DNA of 64,000 bases from Pseudomonas lini (GCF_030812475.1 NZ_JAUSSR010000016.1:62001-126000); one strand, 5' to 3'; counted from the first letter of the stretch, positions 1 through 8,417 are shown. The notes: generated by a model not told the origin, from the letters alone. Made by a program: numbers and translations.

Positions 1-556
1 CGGCTTGCAGGTTTTTCACGGCAGCAAAAGCAGCGTCCTGGGCGGCGCGATCTTCAGTCGGCTCGGGAATCGCCATCAACCCGCGCAACTTGAGGCGAGG
101 CAATTGACTGATGGCATTGGCCAGGGCGGGCAAATCGGCCGGGGTGCAGCCGGATTTACTCGCTTCACCGCTGACGTTGACCTGGATGCAGATGTTCAGT
201 GGGGGTAAATCGGCGGGACGTTGTTCGGACAGGCGTTGTGCGATTTTCAAACGATCCACGGAGTGCACCCAGGCGAAGTGCTCGGCGATAGCGCGAGTCT
301 TGTTCGATTGAATGGGGCCGATGAAGTGCCAGATCAAGGGCAGGTCGGCCAATTCGAGTTGTTTGCCCAAGGCTTCCTGCAGGTAATTTTCCCCAAAGTC
401 GCGGATCCCGGCGGCATAGGCTTCGCGCACCGCTTCGGCAGGCTTGGTTTTACTCACAGCCAACAGCTGGACACTGTGTTCATCACGATGGACGGCGACG
501 GCCGCGGCGTGGATGCGTGAACTAACCTGTGTGACGTTGTCTGCTATCGTGGACAT
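1..556 (-). CDS. yggS: YggS/PROSC family PLP homeostasis protein (partial)
   Basis: PLP-binding protein of the YggS/PLPBP family, which buffers free pyridoxal phosphate in the cytosol and has no known catalytic activity. Translating the minus strand from the ATG at 556 gives MSTIADNVTQV and then the family signature LLAVSKTKPAEAV, whose SKTK lysine (about residue 37) would hold PLP. GENYLQE, WHFIGPIQSNK and VHSVDR follow in the usual order. About 185 of roughly 230 residues are present; the C-terminus lies beyond the window edge. It is divergent from pilT with a 57-bp gap, the order found at this locus in Pseudomonas. Confidence 0.93.
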   Translation of the reverse strand, partial: MSTIADNVTQVSSRIHAAAVAVHRDEHSVQLLAVSKTKPAEAVREAYAAGIRDFGENYLQEALGKQLELADLPLIWHFIGPIQSNKTRAIAEHFAWVHSVDRLKIAQRLSEQRPADLPPLNICIQVNVSGEASKSGCTPADLPALANAISQLPRLKLRGLMAIPEPTEDRAAQDAAFAAVKNLQA

Positions 557-613
557 TCAAAAGGCGCCAGCGGGTCTGAGGGTCGCGGCATTCTACTGGA
601 ATTGAGGAGCGCT

Positions 614-1648
614 ATGGATATCACTGAACTGCTGGCCTTCAGCTCCAAACAGGGCGCATCCGACCTGCACCTGTCTGCTGGCCTGCCTCCGATGATTCGG
701 GTCGATGGCGATGTGCGGCGGATCAATCTGCCGGCGCTGGACGCCAAGCAGGTCCATGAGTTGATCTATGACGTCATGAACGATGTCCAGCGGGTGGAGT
801 TTGAAAAACACCTGGAGGTCGACTTTTCCTTCGAAGTGCCGGGTGTGGCACGTTTTCGGGTCAATGTGTTCAATCAGAACCGCGGTGCTGGCGCAGTGTT
901 TCGGACTATCCCGTCCAAGGTGCTGAGCATGGAAGACCTGGGGATGGGGGAAGTGTTTCGCAAAATTACAGAATCTTCCCGCGGCCTGGTGCTGGTGACC
1001 GGTCCGACCGGTTCCGGCAAGTCCACCACCCTGGCGGCGATGATCGATTACCTGAACAGCCATCGCCACCATCACATTCTTACCGTCGAGGACCCGATCG
1101 AATTCGTTCACGAATCGCGAAAATGCCTGATCAACCAGCGCGAAGTCCATCGTGATACCCGCAGTTTCGCCACGGCCCTGCGCTCGGCGTTGCGGGAAGA
1201 TCCGGACGTGATCCTGGTGGGGGAGATGCGCGACCTGGAGACCATCCGTCTCGCGCTGACGGCCGCCGAGACCGGTCACCTGGTGTTTGGCACGCTGCAC
1301 ACCACGTCAGCGGCAAAAACCGTCGACAGGATCGTGGATGTATTTCCGGGGGATGAGAAGTCGATGGTACGTTCGATGCTGTCGGAATCACTGCTGGCGG
1401 TGATTTCCCAGGCCTTGGTGAAAAAGATCGGTGGCGGGCGGATAGCGGCCCACGAAATCATGCTGGGCACTTCGGCGATTCGTAACCTGATCCGCGAAGA
1501 CAAGGTGGCGCAGATGTACTCGTCGATTCAGACCGGGGGATCGATCGGGATGCAGACGCTGGATATGTGTTTAAAGGATCTGTTGAACAAGGGCTTGATC
1601 AGCCGGGAGCATGCGAGAGAAAAAGCGCGGTCGCCGGATAGTCTTTGA
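614..1648 (+). CDS. pilT: Type IV pilus retraction ATPase PilT
   Basis: Hexameric cytoplasmic ATPase that depolymerises type IV pili for twitching motility. The 344-residue protein matches the usual PilT length. Walker A GPTGSGKST lies at residues 130-138 (K136). The Asp box (LTVEDPIEFVHE), Walker B (ILVGEMRD) and His box (HLVFGTLHTTSA) follow, and the retraction-specific AIRNLIRE motif is near the C-terminus. An in-frame TTG lies 12 nt upstream, but ATG 614 is preferred because GAGGAG sits just before it and the protein then begins MDITELLAF as in homologues. The Pil-Chp chemosensory genes further along the window regulate the same machine. Confidence 0.97.
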   Translation: MDITELLAFSSKQGASDLHLSAGLPPMIRVDGDVRRINLPALDAKQVHELIYDVMNDVQRVEFEKHLEVDFSFEVPGVARFRVNVFNQNRGAGAVFRTIPSKVLSMEDLGMGEVFRKITESSRGLVLVTGPTGSGKSTTLAAMIDYLNSHRHHHILTVEDPIEFVHESRKCLINQREVHRDTRSFATALRSALREDPDVILVGEMRDLETIRLALTAAETGHLVFGTLHTTSAAKTVDRIVDVFPGDEKSMVRSMLSESLLAVISQALVKKIGGGRIAAHEIMLGTSAIRNLIREDKVAQMYSSIQTGGSIGMQTLDMCLKDLLNKGLISREHAREKARSPDSL

Positions 1649-1668
1649 GGATTTGTGGCGCTTCCAAA

Positions 1669-1782
1669 GACGCCTTCGCGAGCAGGCTCGCTCCCACAGT
1701 TGATTGGTCGGACACAAATTTTGTGTCCACTGCAGATCCCTGTGGGAGCGGCGGTGCGACGATTCGACTTGCCCGCGAAGGG
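1669..1782. repeat. REPIN (paired REP elements)
   Basis: Two inverted REP-type sequences with the core gcgagcaggctcgctcccac flank a spacer that contains the inverted repeat GGACACAAA / TTTGTGTCC. It fills the gap between the convergent pilT and the NlpC/P60 gene. The second half is diverged. Confidence 0.8.
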
Positions 1783-1828
1783 GGCATCATGATCGAAGCG
1801 TGTTCTGGATCAGAACACGATACTTCAA

Positions 1829-2464
1829 TCAGCGCTGAACAACCTGTAGGGTGTTTTGCTCTTTCGGCAGAACCCGCTTGGCAACCACGTAATGTTTTTC
1901 CCAATACGGTTTGTTCAAAGTGTCGATGCTGACCGATTTGCCACGGCGTGGTGCGTGGATAAAACGATCGTTGCCCAGGTAGATGGCAACATGATTGACC
2001 CTGCGGCTCTTGATATTGAAGAAAATCAGGTCGCCAGGCTTCAGATCCTTGCGATCGACTTTCTCGCCATGACCGCTGGCCATGGCGTTCGAAGTGCGGG
2101 GCAGGTCGAAAGTGGCGTCGTTGAACGCGTATTTCACCAGGCCACTGCAATCGAAACCTTTGCTGGGGCTGCTGCCGCCCCAACGGTACGGAGTACCCAG
2201 CACGTTGACCGCGCGGCTCAGCACATTGCTGCTTTCCTTGCTCGCCATTGGCGGAACCAGGCTGCTCTTGTTCTTGCTGGTCTTGCTGGTGTTCAGATAA
2301 GGGGACCGTGGTCCGGCTTTCTTGTACTTGCTCGAAGGAACAGATACATGGGATTTAGGGGTGTAACCATTAACGTTTGGAAGACGTTGCTCACGGTTGG
2401 TGGCGTGGGCGGCCAGGGGCAATAATAGGCAAATGGTTAGCCATGTCTTGAAAAATGGACGCAT
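1829..2464 (-). CDS. NlpC/P60 family peptidoglycan endopeptidase
   Basis: Secreted peptidase expected to cleave gamma-D-glutamyl-diamino acid bonds in peptidoglycan stem peptides. From ATG 2464 the 211-residue product has a signal peptide (residues 1-20, cleavage near LAAHA), a low-complexity basic linker (about 25-75) and a C-terminal NlpC/P60 domain. The likely catalytic residues are C106 in FDCSGLV, H158 in VNHVAIYLG and H170 in IHAPRRG. An open frame continues upstream to 2644, but the added sequence would bury the signal peptide, so the later start is chosen. No strong Shine-Dalgarno sequence is visible. Confidence 0.88.
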   Translation of the reverse strand: MRPFFKTWLTICLLLPLAAHATNREQRLPNVNGYTPKSHVSVPSSKYKKAGPRSPYLNTSKTSKNKSSLVPPMASKESSNVLSRAVNVLGTPYRWGGSSPSKGFDCSGLVKYAFNDATFDLPRTSNAMASGHGEKVDRKDLKPGDLIFFNIKSRRVNHVAIYLGNDRFIHAPRRGKSVSIDTLNKPYWEKHYVVAKRVLPKEQNTLQVVQR

Positions 2465-2715
2465 TAGGCAGGGCTCATATGGGTGAACGCGCAACTTTAT
2501 AACAGCTTTTTTGTCTTTTTTAAGTCCGTTGGTCGATTCCGCAGGGTCGCAACGGAACCAAACAAGCAAAAAGTTGACGCCGGCCTCGGCAAGAATTCTT
2601 TTGGGAACAAGGCTTTGGCGCACAATGACGTGGCCGGATGCCATGCGTCGGCCAACTGTAAAAAAGTCACAAAGATTTAAAGAATATTTATCTATCGTGT
2701 GAATCGAGGTCCTCC

Positions 2716-3147
2716 ATGAACACCTATCAACACCCCGTTCCGCATCAGGACACTCACAGCAAAGTGATCGGATACCTGTTGTGGATTTTCGGTTTTACCG
2801 GTGCACACCGCTTCTATTACGGCAAACCGGTGACCGGGACGATCTGGTTCTTCACCTTCGGGTTGCTGGGTATCGGCTGGCTGATCGATCTGTTTCTGAT
2901 CCCGTCCATGGACCGTGAAGCGGACCTGCGATTTACCTCCGGGCCTATCGAGTACAACGTCGCCTGGATTCTGCTGACGTTTCTTGGGGTATTCGGCGTA
3001 CACCGGATGTATCAAGGCAAATGGATCAGTGGGTTGTTGTACCTGGTGACGGGCGGGTTGTTCTTTCTGGGGGTGCTGTATGACTTCTGGACGCTGAATG
3101 ATCAGGTGTCGATTCGCAACGCGCAGAACAGAGGCGCCTTCCAGTAA
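2716..3147 (+). CDS. TM2 domain-containing membrane protein
   Basis: Small integral membrane protein of 143 residues with two TM2-like halves. KVIGYLLWIFGFTGAHRFYYGKP (split by eye at residues 16-38) and a second GVFGVHRMYQGKW segment near residue 96 each precede a hydrophobic hairpin, giving about four membrane segments. TM2 domains are a pair of helices joined by a short DRF-like motif; the molecular role is unknown. An AGGTCC sequence precedes the ATG. It is a single gene between a divergent peptidase gene and a REPIN. The 250 bp upstream are AT-rich in part and hold no recognised gene. Confidence 0.85.
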   Translation: MNTYQHPVPHQDTHSKVIGYLLWIFGFTGAHRFYYGKPVTGTIWFFTFGLLGIGWLIDLFLIPSMDREADLRFTSGPIEYNVAWILLTFLGVFGVHRMYQGKWISGLLYLVTGGLFFLGVLYDFWTLNDQVSIRNAQNRGAFQ

Positions 3148-3148
3148 G

Positions 3149-3245
3149 TCTTCGCGAGCAAGCCCGCTCCCACATTTGATCTGCGGCGTACACAATCGTT
3201 GTGTTCACTGCAGATCCATTGTGGGAGCGGGATTGCTCGCGAATG
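3149..3245. repeat. REPIN
   Basis: Inverted pair of REP cores (cgcgagcaagcccgctcccac and its complement) around a spacer with acacaatcgttgtgt. It separates the convergent TM2 gene and pyrX. Confidence 0.85.
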
Positions 3246-3259
3246 CAGGCAACTCGGTT

Positions 3260-4531
3260 TTAAGCCTGGTGAGTGATGCGCCCATCCACCAAGGTGTAAC
3301 GCACCACACACGGCAGGCTGTGGCCGATGAACGGGCAATTTTCACCCTTGGACAGCCAGGTTTCGCCGGCCACCGTCGAAGCCGCCGGGTCAAACAGCAC
3401 AATATCCGCAGCCCCTCCCACCGCCAGCTTGCCCGCCGGCAGGCGCAAGGCCTCGGCAGGTCCGGCGCTGAGGCGCGCCAATAACGTTGGCAGATCCAGC
3501 AAACCGTCTTCCACCAATGTCATCGCCAGAGGCAGCAACAACTCAACGCTGCTGATGCCCGGTTCGGTGGCACCGAATGGCGCCAGCTTCGCATCGCGCT
3601 CATGGGGCTGGTGATGGCTGGAAATGGCCGAGATCACGCCCGTCTTCACCGCTTCACGCAGGCCATCGCGGTCGGCGCGGGTGCGCAGCGGCGGCTGGAC
3701 GTGATAGAGGCTGCTGAAGTCGATCAGTGCTTCGTCGGTCAGGATCAGCTGGTACAGCGCGACGTCGGCCGTCACGGGCAAGCCGCGTTTCTGGGCCTGG
3801 GCGATCAGGGCGACGCCGCGAGCGCTGGTGAGCTGGCTGAAGTGCGCGCGCACGCCGCTTTGCTCGACCAGCAACAGGTCCCGGGCCAGGGCCACGGTCT
3901 CGGCCGTTTCCGGAATGCCGGGCAAACCGAGAAAACTGGCGGTCGGGCCTTCATGGGCCAGGCCACCTTCGGCCAGGTCATGGTCCTGAGAGTTGAAGAT
4001 CACTGTCAGGTCAAAAGTCGCGGCGTATTCCAGCGCGCGGCACAAGGTGCGGGTATTGCGGAAACTCTCCAGGCCATTGCCGAAAGCCACGCAGCCGGCG
4101 TCGCGCAATGCCACGAGCTCTGCCAGCTGCTCGCCGTCCAGGCCTTTGCTCAGGGCGCCGATCGGGAACACCTTGGTATTGCCGGCCTCGCGGGCGCGAT
4201 CGAGGATCAGTTCGGCCACGGCCGAGGTGTCCAGCACCGGTTTGGTCTTCGGTGGGCAGCACAGGCTGGTCACGCCGCCGGCTGCGGCGGCCCGGGTTTC
4301 ACTGATGATCGAACCTTTGCGGCTGTAGCCCGGTTCGCGCAGGGCGACGTTCAGGTCAACCAGGCCCGGCGCGGCCACCAGGCCGTGGGCGTCGATGGTG
4401 TCGACGGCGACAAAACCGGCCGGTGCGGCGCCAAGGGCGACGATCTTGCAGGCTTCAACGTGGATATCAGTCACTTGGTCCAGGCCGCTGCTTGGATCGA
4501 TAACGCGGGCGCCGAGAATGCTGAGTTTCAC
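3260..4531 (-). CDS. pyrX: Dihydroorotase-like non-catalytic subunit PyrX (PyrC')
   Basis: Inactive dihydroorotase homologue, 423 residues. In Pseudomonas this subunit is known to assemble with PyrB into the dodecameric aspartate transcarbamoylase and to be required for its activity while lacking dihydroorotase activity. The sequence supports the inactive type: the metal-binding D-x-H-x-H-L-R-E-P-G motif reads DLNVALREPG (residues 59-68), so both histidines are replaced, by N61 and A63. The start is the GTG at 4531, whose GTGA overlaps the pyrB stop by 4 nt, giving MKLSILGARV. A large shadow frame extends this reading through pyrB and is rejected. Confidence 0.95.
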   Translation of the reverse strand: MKLSILGARVIDPSSGLDQVTDIHVEACKIVALGAAPAGFVAVDTIDAHGLVAAPGLVDLNVALREPGYSRKGSIISETRAAAAGGVTSLCCPPKTKPVLDTSAVAELILDRAREAGNTKVFPIGALSKGLDGEQLAELVALRDAGCVAFGNGLESFRNTRTLCRALEYAATFDLTVIFNSQDHDLAEGGLAHEGPTASFLGLPGIPETAETVALARDLLLVEQSGVRAHFSQLTSARGVALIAQAQKRGLPVTADVALYQLILTDEALIDFSSLYHVQPPLRTRADRDGLREAVKTGVISAISSHHQPHERDAKLAPFGATEPGISSVELLLPLAMTLVEDGLLDLPTLLARLSAGPAEALRLPAGKLAVGGAADIVLFDPAASTVAGETWLSKGENCPFIGHSLPCVVRYTLVDGRITHQA

Positions 4532-5532
4532 TGGGCGTTCTCCTGCTCGAATTGGCGCTGGGCAGTCTGCCCGCTCATGGCCATGGACAACACGGCCATG
4601 CGAATGGCGATGCCATAAGTCACTTGGTTGAGGATCACCGAGTGCGGGCCGTCCGCCACTGCGGACTCGATCTCCACCCCACGGTTGATCGGCCCCGGGT
4701 GCATGACGATGGCATCCGGTTTGGCGCCGGCCAGGCGTGCGGTGGTCAGGCCGAACAGGCGGTAGAATTCGCCTTCGCTCGGCAGCAGGCCGCCGGTCAT
4801 GCGCTCGCGTTGCAGACGCAGCATGATCACCACGTCGACGTCTTTCAGGCCTTCGGTCATGTCGGTGTAGACCTTCACTCCATATTGCTCGACGCCGATC
4901 GGCAGCAGGGTTTTCGGCGCGATCACGCGGATGTCCGGGCAACCGAGGGTTTTCAGGGCCAGCATGTTCGAGCGTGCCACCCGCGAGTGCAGGATATCGC
5001 CGACGATGGCCACCGAGAGGTTTTCGAAGCCGCCCTTGTGCCGACGGATTGTGAGCATGTCGAGCATGCCCTGGGTCGGGTGGGCATGTCGGCCGTCGCC
5101 ACCATTGATGATCGCCACTTGCGGGCAGACGTGCTCGGCAATGAAGTGGGCCGCGCCGGAGTCGCCATGACGGACGACGAACATGTCGGCGGCCATGGCT
5201 TCGAGGTTGCGCAGGGTATCGAGCAGGGTTTCCCCCTTGCTCGCCGACGATGTCGACACGTTCAGGGTGATTACGTCGGCCGACAGCCGCTGGGCCGCCA
5301 GTTCGAAGGTGGTGCGGGTGCGGGTGGAGTTCTCGAAGAACACGTTGCACACGGTCTTGCCACGCAGCAGCGGGACTTTCTTTACCGCCCGGGCGCCGAC
5401 TTCGAGGAACGAGTCCGCAGTGTCGAGGATTTCCGTCAGCAACTCGCGGCGCAGACCGTCGAGCGAGAGGAAGTGGCGCAGCTGGCCCTGATCATTGAGC
5501 TGCAGCGGGCGCTTGGTTTCTAGAGGCGTCAT
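4528..5532 (-). CDS. pyrB: Aspartate carbamoyltransferase catalytic subunit
   Basis: Catalyses carbamoyl phosphate + aspartate to N-carbamoylaspartate, the committed step of pyrimidine synthesis. The 334-residue product has the carbamoyl-phosphate loop FENSTRTRTTFE (S69-T-R-T), the HPTQ motif in GRHAHPTQGMLD and the aspartate-domain sequence VMHPGPINRGVEI. The start at 5532 (MTPLETKRPLQ) matches the known N-terminus in fluorescent pseudomonads; an upstream in-frame codon at 5550 adds MRVPLA and is not favoured. It lies 27 nt downstream of pyrR and overlaps pyrX, forming the pyrR-pyrB-pyrX unit. Confidence 0.97.
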   Translation of the reverse strand: MTPLETKRPLQLNDQGQLRHFLSLDGLRRELLTEILDTADSFLEVGARAVKKVPLLRGKTVCNVFFENSTRTRTTFELAAQRLSADVITLNVSTSSASKGETLLDTLRNLEAMAADMFVVRHGDSGAAHFIAEHVCPQVAIINGGDGRHAHPTQGMLDMLTIRRHKGGFENLSVAIVGDILHSRVARSNMLALKTLGCPDIRVIAPKTLLPIGVEQYGVKVYTDMTEGLKDVDVVIMLRLQRERMTGGLLPSEGEFYRLFGLTTARLAGAKPDAIVMHPGPINRGVEIESAVADGPHSVILNQVTYGIAIRMAVLSMAMSGQTAQRQFEQENAQ

Positions 5533-5559
5533 CGCGAGGGGGACTCTCAATAGGGCAAA

Positions 5560-6063
5560 TTAAAAGGCGAGATCTTGCAGTTCGAGCTTGAGCTCCGGAC
5601 CGGACAGCTTCACCCGCTCGTGGGCGGCCAGCGACAGGGTCGCGCCTACCACATCCGGGCGAATCGGCAACTCGCCGGCGTCCAGATCCAGCAGGCAGAC
5701 CAAGGTCACGCTGGCCGGGCGGCCGTAGTCGAAAAGTTCGTTCAGGGCGGCGCGGATGGTTCGGCCACTCATCAATACGTCGTCGATCAGCACCAGATGC
5801 TGGCCTTCGATTTCGAACGGCAGGGCAGACGGGCGCACTTGCGGGTGCAGGCCGTTCTGGCTGAAGTCGTCTCGGTAGAAGGAAACGTCCAGCGTGCCCA
5901 AGGGCGAATCGCTGCCCAGTTCATCGAGCAACGCCTGGGCGACCCAGATGCCGCCGGTGCGAATGCCGATGTAACGCGGTTCGACGATGCCACGGTGTTC
6001 CAGGTGGTCCTTGAGGCGTATCGCCATCTGGCTGATCAGTTCGCCGGGATTAGGCAGGCTCAT
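5560..6063 (-). CDS. pyrR: Bifunctional pyr operon regulator / uracil phosphoribosyltransferase PyrR
   Basis: Type I phosphoribosyltransferase of 167 residues. The PRPP-binding motif VLIDDVLMSGRT is at residues 91-102, and GIRTGGIWVAQ near residue 34 forms part of the active site. In Gram-positive bacteria PyrR binds pyr leader RNA; in pseudomonads it has been linked to pyr regulation, but the RNA target is less clear. AGAAGGAG precedes the ATG. A 9-bp hairpin lies directly upstream in the leader (6082-6125). It is the first gene of the pyrR-pyrB-pyrX unit, 108 bp downstream of ruvX. Confidence 0.95.
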   Translation of the reverse strand: MSLPNPGELISQMAIRLKDHLEHRGIVEPRYIGIRTGGIWVAQALLDELGSDSPLGTLDVSFYRDDFSQNGLHPQVRPSALPFEIEGQHLVLIDDVLMSGRTIRAALNELFDYGRPASVTLVCLLDLDAGELPIRPDVVGATLSLAAHERVKLSGPELKLELQDLAF

Positions 6064-6081
6064 GGTTTGCTCCTTCTTCGG

Positions 6082-6125
6082 CCCGAGCCCGGCTTTTGCG
6101 GTAAGGCACTGGGTCTGGGCTCGGG
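6082..6125 (-). promoter_or_regulatory. Hairpin in the pyrR 5' leader
   Basis: CCCGAGCCC and GGGCTCGGG form a perfect 9-bp stem with a loop of 26 nt, ending a few bases before the pyrR Shine-Dalgarno sequence. There is no T-run, so it is not an intrinsic terminator. A regulatory role is inferred only from its position. Confidence 0.45.
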
Positions 6126-6171
6126 TTGTAGCTAAAAGAGACGCACAGCGGCTCGTCAGGATCTGTTGCGG

Positions 6172-6609
6172 TCAGGATTCGAACAGTGCGGTGTTTTCGT
6201 CGAGCCAGCCTTGCAGCAACAGGGCGGCGGCGATGGCGTCGACCGGGTTGTCGCGGTAACTGCCCTTTTGCCCGCCACGATCACGCCGCTCGCCCTTGGC
6301 TTCGAAGGTGGTCAGGCGTTCGTCGTGGGTATAAAAGGGCAGGTTGTAGCGGCCGTTCAGGCGTCGGGCGAATTTTTCCGCCCGCAGGCACATGTCGCTC
6401 GGTGTGCCGTCCATGTTCAATGGCAGGCCGACCACCACGGCATCGGGTTTCCACTCCTTGATCAGCGCTTCGACCTGATTCCAGTCGGGAATGCCGTTCT
6501 GTGCCTTCAGCGTGCATAGTTCGCGGGCCTGGCCGGTAATCACCTGGCCGACCGCGACGCCGATCTGTTTGGTGCCATAGTCGAAACCCAGTATCAACCG
6601 CAGGGCCAT
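6172..6609 (-). CDS. ruvX: Holliday junction resolvase-like protein RuvX/YqgF
   Basis: RNase H-fold nuclease family YqgF, 145 residues, implicated in pre-16S rRNA 5'-end maturation and earlier proposed as a Holliday junction resolvase. The first acidic motif is GFDYGTKQIGVAVG (D10 region), followed by VVGLPLNMDGT, then THDERLTT and the terminal DNPVDAIAAALLLQ, the usual order of catalytic acids. Its ATG overlaps the yqgE stop (TGATG), so the two are translationally coupled, as in most gammaproteobacteria. Confidence 0.94.
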   Translation of the reverse strand: MALRLILGFDYGTKQIGVAVGQVITGQARELCTLKAQNGIPDWNQVEALIKEWKPDAVVVGLPLNMDGTPSDMCLRAEKFARRLNGRYNLPFYTHDERLTTFEAKGERRDRGGQKGSYRDNPVDAIAAALLLQGWLDENTALFES

Positions 6610-7181
6610 CAGGCGTGTCCCGCCTGGCTGGTCAGCAGGCTGAGGTTGACGCCCAGGTGTTTGGCCGCCGCTTCCAGGCGCAATTCACTGCTGGTATTGA
6701 ACAGGATGTCGGCATTGAACGGGCAGGTCAGCCAGGCATTGGCGGCCAGTTCGGCCTCCAGTTGCCCGGGTTCCCAACCGGCGTAACCCAGGGTGATCAC
6801 GCTTTTCGCGGGGCCGACGCCGTCGGCGATAGCGAATAGCACGTCCTGGGAGGTCGACAGCGACAGCTCGCCTTCCAGATCAACGGTCGCCTGAAAGGTT
6901 TTCCCCGAGGGGTGCAGGACAAAGCCGCGATCGGTCTGCACCGGCCCGCCGATGAAGATCGGCACATGCTGGCAGAGGGCCGGCGGTTCGATGTCGGGGC
7001 GCAGTTGCTCGAGGATATCGGCCAGGTTCAGGTCTTGCGGACGATTGACCACCAGCCCCATGGCACCATTGGCCGTGTGCTCGACGATGTAGGTCAAGGT
7101 GTGCGCAAAGTTCGGGTCGGCCATGTGAGGCATGGCGATCAGGAAGTGATGCTTGAGGTAGCTGGGGCTGACGTTCTTCAT
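6609..7181 (-). CDS. algH: YqgE/AlgH family protein
   Basis: UPF0301 protein of 190 residues, named AlgH in P. aeruginosa because it was first linked to alginate regulation; the biochemical function is unresolved. The sequence shows HHFLIAMPHMADPNF at the N-terminus, GLVVNRP, a GGPVQTDRGFVLH block and GYAGWEPGQLE, all family hallmarks. ATG 7181 (MKNVSPSYLKHHFL) is chosen over a further upstream codon at 7217. It is coupled to ruvX and may be co-transcribed with upstream tonB and gshB, although a REPIN lies in the gap before it. Confidence 0.93.
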   Translation of the reverse strand: MKNVSPSYLKHHFLIAMPHMADPNFAHTLTYIVEHTANGAMGLVVNRPQDLNLADILEQLRPDIEPPALCQHVPIFIGGPVQTDRGFVLHPSGKTFQATVDLEGELSLSTSQDVLFAIADGVGPAKSVITLGYAGWEPGQLEAELAANAWLTCPFNADILFNTSSELRLEAAAKHLGVNLSLLTSQAGHA

Positions 7182-7248
7182 GAGCGCTAGTGTGGCGTTG
7201 GAGGGGCGAGCTGACAAGTCGGGGATGCACAGGAAATAACGTAAATCT

Positions 7249-7364
7249 GTAGGAGCAGCCGGTCGACGCTCGATTGCTCGCGATGGTCGTCAACGATAAC
7301 GCTGAACGCCTGACACCCCGCGGTGTTCTCAGGACCATCGCGAGCAAGCTCGCTCCTACAGGGG
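7249..7364. repeat. REPIN
   Basis: Inverted pair with cores tgtaggagcagccggtcg and gcgagcaagctcgctcctac around a spacer containing gtcaacgataacgct, a spacer type seen at several other places in the window. It lies between tonB and yqgE. Confidence 0.85.
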
Positions 7365-7375
7365 TTCTGCGCTGG

Positions 7376-8275
7376 TCAGTTGCTGGAGAGCCTGTCGCCG
7401 CGGGCAAACTTCCAGGTGCGGATGATTTCCAGCCGGTCGATGTCCGACAAGTCCCCGGTAAACGGCGAGAACGGCGCCGCAAGCCGCACGATGCGCTGCG
7501 CTGCCTGGTCCAGCAGCGGTTGCCCGGAAGACTCCAGCACCAACACTTCATAGAGCGAGCCGTCGCGGTTGATCGAGACCATCAGGCGCAAATTGCCGTA
7601 AATCTGTTTGCGGCGGGCCTCGTCCGGGTAATTGAGGTTGCCGATGCGCTCGACCTTCTTGCGCCACTCGTCCTTGTACCAGGCGCCCTTGTCACGCATG
7701 GTCGAGGCAGCGCTCAGGCGGTGGATGCGCGGGCGCTTGGCGTACAGCTGTTGTTCGTTGGCCAGTTCCGCTTCGAGGCTGGCGATGTCGCTGGAAAGCT
7801 GTTCACTGTCGAACGTCGGTGCCGCCACCTTGGGTTTGGTGTCGGCCTTGGGTTCTGCGGTTTTGGCCGGAGCTTTTTTCGGTTTGGGCGCAACGGTCGT
7901 CACCGCTGCCTTGGGCGGGGCTTCCCGTACTTCAGGCTTGGCCGCCGGCGGTGGTGTGACTTTTTTCACCTTGTTGTCCTGGAACGGCGCGACCTCGGTG
8001 GTCTTGGGAATGGCCTTTTTATCCAGGGTGCCGCTGCCTTGCTGATTTTCCTGGGCAAGGAAGTCGGCTTTTTCCGGCTTTTTTTCGCTTTTGAAGGTGG
8101 CGAGGGTGATTTCCAGGGTTTTGCTGATCTGCTTGGGCTCGACCATGGTAAAGCCGACACCCAGGAGCAAGGCCAGGTGAATCAGCGCCGCGAGGAACAG
8201 GGTAAAACCGAGGCGATCGACCGGGCGCACACCACGATGGGCGAGTTCAACGGGCAGATCGGACGGAAGCGTCAT
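7376..8275 (-). CDS. tonB: TonB family energy transducer
   Basis: Energy-transducing protein that couples the inner-membrane proton gradient to outer-membrane receptors; the orthologue at this locus in P. aeruginosa is TonB3, linked to twitching motility. The 299-residue protein has one N-terminal membrane anchor (about 21-43, LGFTLFLAALIHLALLLGVGF), a long Pro/Lys/Ala-rich periplasmic spacer (about 60-155), a short helical region, and a C-terminal TonB fold (YPDEARRKQIYGNLRLMVSI... about 215-295). No clear Shine-Dalgarno sequence precedes ATG 8275 because an inverted repeat with a T-run reaches to within a few bases of it. Confidence 0.9.
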   Translation of the reverse strand: MTLPSDLPVELAHRGVRPVDRLGFTLFLAALIHLALLLGVGFTMVEPKQISKTLEITLATFKSEKKPEKADFLAQENQQGSGTLDKKAIPKTTEVAPFQDNKVKKVTPPPAAKPEVREAPPKAAVTTVAPKPKKAPAKTAEPKADTKPKVAAPTFDSEQLSSDIASLEAELANEQQLYAKRPRIHRLSAASTMRDKGAWYKDEWRKKVERIGNLNYPDEARRKQIYGNLRLMVSINRDGSLYEVLVLESSGQPLLDQAAQRIVRLAAPFSPFTGDLSDIDRLEIIRTWKFARGDRLSSN

Positions 8276-8280
8276 GGCAA

Positions 8281-8335
8281 AAAAACCAACATCGCGTTTT
8301 TACGGGCCCGGCATGATAACGCAATGTTGGTTTTT
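8281..8335 (-). terminator. Inverted repeat with T-run after gshB
   Basis: A 12-bp stem (AAAAACCAACAT / ATGTTGGTTTTT) with a 31-nt loop is followed on the minus strand by further T residues. It lies between the gshB stop and the tonB start and could end gshB transcription. The loop is long for an intrinsic terminator, so the call is tentative. Confidence 0.4.
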
Positions 8336-8417
8336 AGCTTCAAGCGACAAGCTTCAAGCGACAAGCTGTATGCCGCGTGCTTCAAACTTGCGGCTTGAGG
8401 CTTGCAGCTTGCAGCTT
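8336..8417. repeat. Short direct and inverted repeats of the gcttcaagc type
   Basis: Several imperfect copies of agcttcaagcgacaa and of the reverse form gcttgcagcttgcagctt lie in tandem. The segment runs across the gshB stop codon, so the last residues of GshB are encoded in the repeat. Confidence 0.7.

Noticed and set aside
3260..5350. A single 696-codon open frame covering pyrX and most of pyrB
   Set aside because: Only the part after GTG 4531 matches a protein family; the rest is the pyrB sequence in another frame.
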